64,000 nt of DNA from the NCBI GenBank assembly GCA_028752905.1, contig JAQNBH010000011.1, positions 31,432,017 through 31,496,016 of the forward strand. Direction: 5' to 3'. The position numbers were made by a program, and so were the translations under genes. This document shows positions 54,107 through 61,332 of this stretch, in pieces (positions within the stretch are counted from its first letter, which is position 1; each line of letters opens with the position of its first letter). The notes under the pieces were generated by a model, which was not told the origin of the DNA, ran no database searches, and saw only the letters and a program-made list of their open reading frames with translations. Source of the stretch: Cladorhizidae sp. MBARI D1340-BT2 (Eukaryota; Porifera; Demospongiae; Poecilosclerida; Cladorhizidae).

Positions 54107-57100
54107 GTAAATCAATGATTACAAAATTTTACTAAGTTAAATCTTCGTAACTCTAGCTCAGAATATTATTAAGGTAACATCCCTCTTTAAATTTTATTAT
54201 TTTCTTCATGCTTTATTTAGTTGTGTGTGTCTGCTAATCTGGCTATAGAAAACCCTTTACGAAATCCTCAACAATATATTAAATGATGGAGATGTTGAAA
54301 TGTGAAGATTAGGTTTACCTATTTTATATTTGGTAGATGTTGTCCAGTACGCTGCCATAGAGAATTCTATTCAGAGTGCATGCATATCTTGGTGTGCAAT
54401 AATAATATGGTGATAAAAGTTGATTTGTGGTCAAAGGGGGGAAGGAGAAGCGGTGGAGGAGAAAATTTCACTGGTTATAATGTTACAAAATTAGCTTTAT
54501 TTACTTCAATCTAGTTCCTACTGTTGGTTTCAATAAAAGAGAATATTTAGTGGACGAATGTAACTGCAATGTAACCATGGGAAGTTGGATTTGTATCTGA
54601 TGGCAAAGTGTCTACAGTACTCTTCTCATCTCTTTGTTAGCTGGAACTGCTAAGGGTGAGTTATTTATGATCAGATTCATTCTTAATCACAATTTCTTTG
54701 GTGGGTTTACTCATATAATCTATTAAACAGTAATGGTTGAAGTCAGAGTAGTTTGTAGATGTGTCCATGTTCTATGAAATAAATATCATTATATATAGGT
54801 CCATTCATAAACTTTTTGCTACTCTCATTTCAGTTTCCTCTGATTATCTAAATGACCTCAGTGGTGGTGGATGGATAGTCCTGAATGGAAGCAATCCTAC
54901 AGTGAACATCTACTTCTCACTCATGGAAGATTTTATTGTTGAATGCCTTCAGAATTTGTCTGCAAACTTAAGTTTGTCAGATAATGCTCAACCACATGTG
55001 GTAATTGATCCTGCTCTAGCACAAATTTATAATGATGGTAAATACGTACTAATATTTTCATTCAGTGTAGCCTGATTTTACCAGTCTGCAAAGAGTTTTG
55101 CCAGTGATAAATTGCCTTCCATATAACCATCTGTGGATATTTTTTAGGGTATAAATCTATGTCAGCAGTAATAATTTAACATGATGAATTTATTTAAGTA
55201 AAGTGTTTCCAACTCAGTGTCGATATGCCAAGGCCCTTTTTTTCTCTCTAGGTTAAAGCATCTATTTTGTGTGTATGTACATGCTCACACACAAGTGGGT
55301 TTTGTGCATGTGTATGTACATGTGGGTGTGTACCTGTGAGAAGGAAAGGGGGCGGGAGATGTATACATGTACACTTAATAAATAAAATTATTTTCTTGTC
55401 CACAAGTATGATCTGTTGCTTAAATTGTAGTGTTCCATCCTTAAAAATAATGGACATAAGTTGGCTTTTAACTTTTTTACATGGCACCATTCAAGAATTA
55501 AAGCAGACAAGTTACAGCAGTTCATAATCACAACCCTGGAGTAGCATCCTAGTGTTTAAAATGTGTGAGCTAACAGATTGTAGATGCCAGATTTTGGTGG
55601 ATATAACTTATAATATGTAAATCATTAACTCTAATGTATGTGCTAGTTTGGGATCTAAAATAGGACATGCCCGTTTTTACTCTGTATTTGACTTGACCTT
55701 TTTCTCAACTTTTATACAATTAACCCTCTTTAATGCCAAAGCAGTAATCTAAATAAACAGCCACTCCTGCCACCACTGTCTTCAAAAAGATAGTAAAAAT
55801 GGCAATTCTTGTTTTTAAAAGCTAGCTATGTGCATAGTTTTCCAACCCCAAGAGTTATAACTGAAATGAGGAGGAATGTTTTGATATGACTCCTACGTAC
55901 CCAGTATACCAGTCAAAGCTCTCCGTAAGAATAAATGTTATGAAGTTTATAACTAGCTATCTTCTATACCTAGTGCCTTAATGAACTATGCATCTTTGCA
56001 CGTATTTTTCTTATTGACTTTTGAGTAACCAAAGCTAAATACCTGCCTTTGATATACCTAGATCATAAGATCTGCTATATACTGCATCATATCTGTACTA
56101 GCTGTAGAGCTATAACAATAACGAACTAACCTAAAAAACAAGAGCTTTGATTAGCAACTTTGTATTTAATTACATCACTGGAATGCCTGTGAGGAAGCTC
56201 TGTAGATCTTACTGTTACACTTGTCAAGGCTTGTTCCAAAGAAGGAAGTCCACATATAAGAACTTGGTGTTTGATTAGCTACTATGATTCCTTGAGCCAC
56301 AGACAAGCTAGTTGCACAGTGTAGTTGAATAGCTGCATCAGCTGATAGTCAGGTCTAGACTTGATCCAAAGAAGGAAGTCTAAATGCAAAAATTTACCCA
56401 AATAAGCACAATTTTCTAAAACCCACCATTAGGCTAGTTATGCAACGTTGAATATATGTCTATAGCCTAATTTATGTACAGTACTCAAGCACCAAATGAA
56501 AACTACTGCTACCTGACCACAGCTGTAGCTACACTTATCCGTTAGGCCCAAAGAAGACAGTCCAACAGATGAAAACTGCCATTTTGGGGGTAAGGGACTT
56601 CTAGAGCATTGTATGACCATAGCAAATAATTATATATAAGTCCATAGCCTTAGGGAATTAATTAATAGGGATGAAGTATTGCCATGTCCTCCATGTTTCT
56701 TTTCTGTTGAGTTCAGTCTTAAATATATTAAATAGAATGTATACATACAATACTGCAAATTACACCTTGCATTTCTATTTGTGATATGTTGTATACATAG
56801 TATGATTAAGGTTTAAAAATGACTGAGGAATGTTCTGTATGACATACACGTAAATCAGATCAATAATGGACAATGTGTGAAATTGAATATATCATTTTAT
56901 AATTATTATCACAGAAGTTACATATGGATTTGAAGAGACAAAGTATTCGGTATATGAATCTGCAGACATCCAGGAAGTGTGTTGTAGGATAACCAGTCTT
57001 GAGGATGATATACAGGTCACAAATTCAATCACTGTAGAGATCACTCTTCAAACAAGGACGGGAAGTGCAGGTATTAAGCAGTGATAGCAAAAGAAACATC

Positions 57101-60100
57101 AGAAATGGCTGCTTTAGGCGCTATTTTATAATAGTACATATTGACTTGATATATATTTTATATAGCAAACTTATTAGAATATATATTCTGTAGAACAAAA
57201 CAAGACATTATTTGTCAATGTTTTTAATACACATGATGAAGCTGATATATTATCTATTATGAGGTCGCAGGATGGTGAAAATATATATTGCACTTGTAAT
57301 GGCTGGTTCACAATAATATTATGATGCTCTCTGAGTTCTGTTACATCTATCATCATCGTTTTGTTATAATGAACTGGCAATGATGCAATACAACTTGACA
57401 ATATGATATAACAGCACAACATGTTGAATACAATTTCCATTCCAGTGGCAAGGGTTGAGATAAATCATGCGAGATTTTATTCTTTTATTACCCACCCATG
57501 CCCATTCATTTACATAGATTAATGGAGATTATACATAAGTAATTTCTGGTTTTGTTGAATGCTATGATTTTAATTATTGTGACAAGATTAAGCTTCTTTT
57601 GAAAGTATTTTTTAATATTAAGGTCATCGAGAGTAGCAAATAAATTTCATAGAACAATATGCCCTACTTCCTGACTAGTCCTCCCTGGTCCATCTTATGC
57701 AGTGTGAAATATAAAATCATGAACATAAAATTATGCATCACATAATAATTATATAATGAATATAGAACAATATCACCTTAAACACTTTATCATATTACTG
57801 CAGATAATAAAGACTTCAAGGAACCTCCTTTGACAATATTCAATTTGACAGTGTTCGATTTAGATCATGGTGACATTAATAACCAGAGATTTTGTTACAA
57901 CATTACCATTATTAATGATGAAATTCGTGAAGATAACGAATCATTCATTCTTGAAATCTCTGCTCCACTAAATGTTGGAGTATTTGTCTGGCCCAATGTC
58001 ACAGTGATTTCCATTTTGGATGATGATGGTAAGAATTAGTAGGTGTAGTAAACAGCTTAACCCTTTGAACCCTTGGGCATCTAAGTCAGGCTGACCCCAC
58101 CCACTCACTCCTCCACCTCATCTACTGAGGTCCTGGCAGGAATATTACTCAAAATATAAAGTATGTTATAATATGTTGTTTAAATGCATCTAAACAGTGT
58201 TTAAAAAAATACTGATATATAAATATGCTTTTACAAAGCCAGAAAGATTTGAGTCTATTCTGAGACCACTGGAGTCTCGTTCCAGGCCCTGGCATGATCC
58301 CTGCCTCAATTGCTTGTCTTCTACCTTGCCCTCTGTTACCATATAGCTGGCAGTACTTGGTTGCCTTCTTCTCTTTGCTCCAAAAAAACTGGTCCAGTCT
58401 TATAAAATTCTATGCTAAAATTTCATAGATTGTCCAAATTAATGTAAAATAACCAGAAAAATTTGGTGCACCAAAAATCTAATCAAATGAAGCAGCTGTA
58501 GCACTACACTGGAATATGATAGTTTAAAAAGCAGGTTCTCTGGCAGGAAAAGAGACCACTCAGGTTTAACATAAACCCTGCAATAAAACAGCTGCTCGGG
58601 TTCAAAGAGTTTTAACTTGAAGTGAGTGGAATTGATGAATTATAATATTTTATATATATATACATATATATATATATATAGGTGCTGCAATTGGTTTTAT
58701 TGGTGCACAATATTATTTTGGTGAAGTTGAATTCAAAAGGTTCTTTGCAATTTGGAGTGCTGTCTGATGGCTTGCAGATACATGTTTGTGTTCAATTTAA
58801 CATATCACAAGGATCAGCATCACGTAAGGAACAAATCATTGGTGTTACAAATGTTTATTTAGTGATAGTGCTCTAGTTCATATAGTCAGTCTTTCCCAAT
58901 TTGATCATCAAGTCACATTTATGCTCACATATGCAAATTCTAATTAATGATAATCTTCTTTTTGAATTTTCACAACCACAGTTTATCCAGTGTAATGAAC
59001 TTTCTAATGTTTGTACGAATATTTTCAACTAATATGAAATAATCTCAATCATTTAATTTTTTGGGCAATACCAAAAAAAGGGGCTTGATATTAAAACGTT
59101 GGCTTTCCAGTGTCACATAAAATGCACACTACCATAAATCATTGGTGTTGTATAGCAGTCTCTACAGCTGTGGGAATGTGTACATTAGGGAAACAAGGAA
59201 AACATTTGGGACCCAAATAAAGGAGTTTAAAATTGCATGCAGCAATGGAGAACTTGAGAAGTCTTCTATTGCAGAGTATGCATGAAACCAACACAACAAA
59301 TCTTGTGAGAAAATACATCTGAGAATGATATAGAGCTAGCCAAATAAGTGAGTTCTCATGACGGTAGTGCGCATATGCACGTAAAAACTAGGAATAGTGA
59401 TTTGTAGTATTGGAACTACCTAATTGCTTGATCTCAACTCTCAATACTATACACGTGAACTCCACGCAATTTAGTCTGTCTGATGTTTTGACTCATGTAT
59501 TTGTGTGAAATGCATTGCATGTGATTGTGAATGTGTTGCATACTTTTCATTTTTAATTTGACTTGATGAAGACCGAAATATTTGAGTTGAAATGTTGTCA
59601 CTGAAAACAAAATAACTGATTCAAAAAGAATCCCCTAGTTAAAAAAGAATTCTAATCCTTTACTTTAATTGCCTCATATTTGGTAAACTACTGGCAGAAA
59701 TCTAGGTTTGAACCATGTTATTATAACAGTAAAAAAAAAGCGTTTCCACCTTTATTTTTTATTGACATTAGATTTACAGATAATTTTCTGGTGAAAGTAG
59801 TATAGTTACAATGATGCTAATTTATAGATGCACCAAAATAATTTCTTTATGCATAATTTCCGTACTAGTTCATTTATATTTATATGGACACATAGATGAA
59901 CATTATTATAAATTTTAAGAGATATACATTCGTTGTTTCACCATAAAATGTAATTTTTTCTAACAGATTCTCTATCTTTCCTCTCCCCCTCTTACTCACA
60001 CCCTCCCAATAAAAAATATTCTATGATAACCAGGTTAATTTATATCATAGTTGCCCTAATTTTTACTTTCACTTGAGTAGATTAAATCTACTATCTCCAT

Positions 60101-61332
60101 CAATCTATGACAAAAAAAAATTCAGTTTTGATGAAGGATGATGGAGATGAATTCTATGTCTTGAATGCTGACCAGACATCCATCAATGTATCATTCACTC
60201 TAGTCAATTACAACATATATCAACTCACCAAATTGGTGGTAGAAAATTTAAGTTTAATAGGCAACCATCCTCCTCGTGTGACTATTGCAAATGACAGTGC
60301 ACAGATCTACATCTTAGATGATGAAGGTAATCAATATCAGTTTGTCAAAACCACATGACAAAGAATAAAATGCATGTCGTCTTGTATATAAATTTCAATC
60401 ACTTATATTAATTATGGAATTAAAAAAAAATGATTACTGAATTCATGCTGTGTTCTATATTAATATCATTAACATATATAAATTACAAAGGTCAAAACAC
60501 TCATTGCCTAAATTAATTTAGGAAATAGGAATCAAAGCATGTCATAATTAGTAATATATCGGTATGTTTTAGCATACAGTTTTTGTTCAAGTTTTGTCAA
60601 CTATTCATATAATGCAGTCTGTAATTGTGCCCATGTTATCTCAATTTTATTTTCCAGTTTTGGATTTTAGATTTGACCCAGATATGTACTCTATCAACGA
60701 AGTTGATGTTAATGTCAGTCTGAAAGTGCACTTGTTCAGTGGGAAACTTGGAGATATTGGTGTCATATTAAGGGCAAGTATTGTTAATGGTTCCAATTTT
60801 CATGGTAAGCAAGTATATCAATAAACAATTAGTAATCGATATTATTTGTATACCACTCCTGCATGATTATTCTGCATGGATATAACGATTCAACATCTTT
60901 ACTAGATTTTTTTAATTTTAATTTAGTATGGAGAGCAAAAGGAAATACATATACAAAACTGATAGCCTCAAAATAATTGTTATCATGATGTATCTTTTTG
61001 TAGAATTTACTTTTAAAGGAAATGATACATTGCAATTGGTAGAACTTCCCATAATATCAAATGGCATGGCAGAAAGACCAATGGATTTTAAAGTTCAATT
61101 GTCATTTATTAATTTCACCAATGGACAAGCTGACATATTTCAAGATCAGGGAAGAATTTATCTAGATCATGATGCTCAAGTGACCATACGTCCATCTCTC
61201 CCATTACCAATTATCATTGGAGCAACTTTAGGAACAGTGGCATTGTTAATACTTGGCGGTATAATATATGTTCTCTATACATTGATGTGCATTGTGAGGA
61301 GAAAGAGAAAGTTATCAGCTAATCATTCTTAG
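53903..61332 (+). CDS. 3' part of a Calx-beta repeat single-pass membrane protein gene (nine exons)
   Basis: Exons: 53903-54106, 54515-54655, 54834-55037, 56915-57070, 57804-58028, 58682-58823, 60126-60326, 60658-60804 and 61004-61332 (stop TAG). Every junction is phase 1, with GT-AG borders. Exons alternate between the second half (SxDYLND...FTLVDD...DDEG) and first half (GFxxxxYxVxE) of Calx-beta domains: one half plus four domains, then a transmembrane helix and basic tail. Calx-beta domains are beta-sandwiches, often calcium-binding, known from sodium/calcium exchangers, integrin beta-4, FRAS/FREM proteins and sponge aggregation factors. Many N-glycosylation sequons (NIS, NLS, NIT, NVT, NFT) suit an extracellular adhesion or receptor role, which is inferred. 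The 5' end and signal peptide are not seen. Exons 54515-54655 and 58682-58823 have frame problems, so this may be a decaying copy or carry consensus errors. Confidence 0.75.
54107..54514 (+). other. Intron (408 bp)
   Basis: AT-rich sequence between Calx-beta exons, with donor GTAAATC and acceptor TTCAATCTAG. A chance 70-codon frame crosses it. No other feature was seen. Confidence 0.7.
54515..54655 (+). pseudogene. Exon: Calx-beta first half with disrupted frame
   Basis: The acceptor is CAATCTAG and the donor is G|GTGAGT. The entry frame reads PTVGFNKREYLVDECNCNVT, matching the N-terminal half pattern GFxxxxYxVxE, but then hits a TGA. The expected continuation (EVGFVSDGKVSTVLF) sits in the +1 frame, and the exit frame (LLAGTAK) is again the entry frame. 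The exon is 141 bp, a multiple of three, so one single-base gain and one loss would cancel out. This is decay or two consensus errors. Confidence 0.65.
54834..55037 (+). CDS. Exon: Calx-beta second half (68 codons)
   Basis: The acceptor is CTCATTTCAG and the donor is GTAAAT. It has the same length (204 bp) as exon 53903-54106 and starts with the same SxDYLND motif (SSDYLNDLSGGG), then VNIYFSLMEDF...SANLSL and IDPALAQIYND. The two are clearly duplicates of one ancestral exon. Intact. Confidence 0.82.
55266..55340. repeat. GT/CA-rich simple sequence
   Basis: Imperfect runs of GTGTGTATGT, CACACAC and GTGGGTGTGT form low-complexity intronic DNA. Confidence 0.6.
56236..56562. repeat. Degenerate repeat, about three copies, in intron
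   Basis: CCAAAGAAGGAAGTC occurs at 56236-56250 and 56366-56380, with the variant CCAAAGAAGACAGTC at 56548-56562. Neighbouring phrases such as GGCTAGTTATGCA and AGCTAGTTGCACA are also similar. Spacing is 130 and 182 bp, so copies differ in length. Confidence 0.4.
56915..57070 (+). CDS. Exon: Calx-beta first half (52 codons)
   Basis: It reads VTYGFEETKYSVYESAD..., then VTNSITVEITLQTRTGSA, and ends in phase 1 (donor GTATTA). The GFEETKYSVYE start and the TRTGSA end fit the N-terminal half of Calx-beta (YxVxE ... GTA/GSA). The insert between them is a little longer than in the sister exons. Intact. Confidence 0.85.
57071..57803 (+). other. Intron (733 bp)
   Basis: AT-rich intron with acceptor TTACTGCAG. 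On the minus strand it contains an 88-codon frame (57440-57174) with a hydrophobic start, which I could not tie to any family. Confidence 0.65.
57804..58028 (+). CDS. Exon: Calx-beta second half (75 codons), best-conserved domain
   Basis: With the previous exon it forms a complete domain. It reads NKDFKEPPLTIFNLTV..., YNITIINDEIREDNESFILE, and VTVISILDDD at the end. The stretch INDEIREDNESF matches the Calx-beta hallmark of an acidic turn followed by E-x-x-E-x-F, and the DDD end is typical. Donor GTAAGA. This is the most canonical of the domains here and the one most likely to bind calcium. Confidence 0.9.
58061..58611. mobile_element. TTAA-flanked inverted-repeat element (551 bp, MITE-like)
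   Basis: The left end is CCCTTTGAACCC (58061-58072) and the right end GGGTTCAAAGAG (58598-58609), inverted with one mismatch. TTAA flanks both sides (58057-58060 and 58612-58615), with two extra T bases before the right one. TTAA duplication plus a CCCTTT-like end recalls piggyBac-type elements, but no transposase is present, so it would be non-autonomous. It fills most of the intron after exon 57804-58028, starting 32 bp past that exon. Confidence 0.6.
58650..58680. repeat. TA-dinucleotide tract at a splice acceptor
   Basis: A run of TA steps reaches up to the AG before exon 58682, replacing the usual pyrimidine tract. This could weaken the acceptor. Confidence 0.7.
58682..58823 (+). pseudogene. 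Exon: Calx-beta first half with a one-base frameshift
   Basis: The entry frame gives AIGFIGAQYYFGEVEF (the GFxxxxYxxxE pattern). The exit frame, one base off, gives FGVLSDGLQIHVCVQFNISQ then GSAS, ending in phase 1 at donor GTAAGG. The exon is 142 bp, one more than the sister exon of 141 bp, so a single inserted base near 58730-58745 (an AAAA run lies there) explains it. In the raw frame the gene would terminate early. Confidence 0.68.
59141..59640 (+). mobile_element. Penelope-like retroelement 3' relic with GIY-YIG endonuclease remnant
   Basis: In one frame from 59154 the DNA reads SSLYSCGNVYIRETRKTFG, then TQIKEFKIACSNGELEKSSI and AEYA before a stop at 59283. This matches the GIY-YIG pattern of Penelope-like elements (CGxVYIGETxRxxxxRIKEH ... 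KSAIAEHA). GGTGTTGTA upstream (59143) looks like the usual GVVY lead-in, with the frame broken by a TAG. Stops and substitutions (YIR for YIG, F for H) show it is dead. Downstream, 59562-59600 resembles a hammerhead core. The element is heavily 5'-truncated and lies in an intron in sense orientation. The outer limits are approximate. Confidence 0.6.
59562..59600 (+). ncRNA. Possible degenerate hammerhead-ribozyme motif
   Basis: CTTGATGAAGACCGAAA followed by GTTGAAATGTTGTCA resembles the CUGAUGA ... GAAAC-GUUGUC core known from terminal repeats of Penelope-like elements. The first box has an extra T and stem II no longer pairs well, so activity is unlikely. Its position just downstream of a GIY-YIG remnant supports the call. 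Confidence 0.35.
60126..60326 (+). CDS. Exon: Calx-beta second half (67 codons)
   Basis: It reads LMKDDGDEFYVLNADQTSIN, then VSFTLVNYNIYQLTKLVVEN..., and ends AQIYILDDE before donor GTAATC. Framework positions match the sister exons (VSFTLV, SLxxx, AQIY, DDE), but the acidic turn seen as VDD/NDE elsewhere is VNY here. The pyrimidine tract is poor; the acceptor was chosen because it keeps phase 1 and length. Confidence 0.75.
60327..60657 (+). other. Intron (331 bp)
   Basis: AT-rich, with donor GTAATC and acceptor TTTTCCAG. No other feature was seen. Confidence 0.7.
60658..60804 (+). CDS. Exon: Calx-beta first half (49 codons)
   Basis: It reads LDFRFDPDMYSINEVDVNVS, then LKVHLFSGKLGDIGVILRAS and IVNGSNFH, and ends in phase 1 (donor GTAAGC). 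The pattern FRFDPDMYSINE...LFSGKL is the N-terminal half of Calx-beta. Intact. Confidence 0.85.
60805..61003 (+). other. Intron (199 bp)
   Basis: AT-rich, with donor GTAAGC and acceptor TCTTTTTGTAG. Nothing else was seen. Confidence 0.7.
61004..61332 (+). CDS. Terminal coding exon: last Calx-beta half, transmembrane helix, basic tail
   Basis: After the split codon it reads FTFKGNDTLQLVELP..., FKVQLSFINFTNGQADIF, QGRIYLDHDAQVTI, completing the last domain. Then a ~29-residue hydrophobic helix (61210-61296, IIIGATLGTVALLILGG...) is followed by RRKRKLSANHS and TAG. The positive cluster right after the helix marks a single-pass protein with a short cytoplasmic tail and the Calx-beta domains outside. 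No signalling motif is visible in the tail. Confidence 0.87.
61210..61296 (+). other. Transmembrane helix coding segment
   Basis: About 29 uncharged residues rich in I, L, V, G and A lie between PSLPLP and RRKRK, a type I stop-transfer arrangement. Confidence 0.85.

Larger units (their letters stand above)
55038..56914 (+). other. Intron (1877 bp)
   Basis: The donor is GTAAATACG and the acceptor is ATTATCACAG. It contains a GT-rich stretch (about 55266-55340), one solitary TTAA/CCCTCTTTAATGCC end (55730-55747) and degenerate repeats around the phrase CCAAAGAAGGAAGTC (56236, 56366 and a variant at 56548). No exon was recognised. Confidence 0.65.
58029..58681 (+). other. Intron (653 bp)
   Basis: Its donor is GTAAGA, and it ends in a TA-repeat tract directly before the acceptor TATATATAG. 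Nearly all of it is the TTAA-flanked element described separately. Confidence 0.65.
58824..60125 (+). other. Intron (1302 bp)
   Basis: The donor is GTAAGG, and the acceptor is AAAAATTCAG, preceded by an A-run rather than pyrimidines. It holds the Penelope-like relic at about 59141-59640. The remainder is AT-rich with nothing recognised. Confidence 0.6.

Noticed and set aside
55248..55527. Overlapping frames rich in C, V, H and T on both strands
   Set aside because: They are produced by the GT/CA simple sequence.
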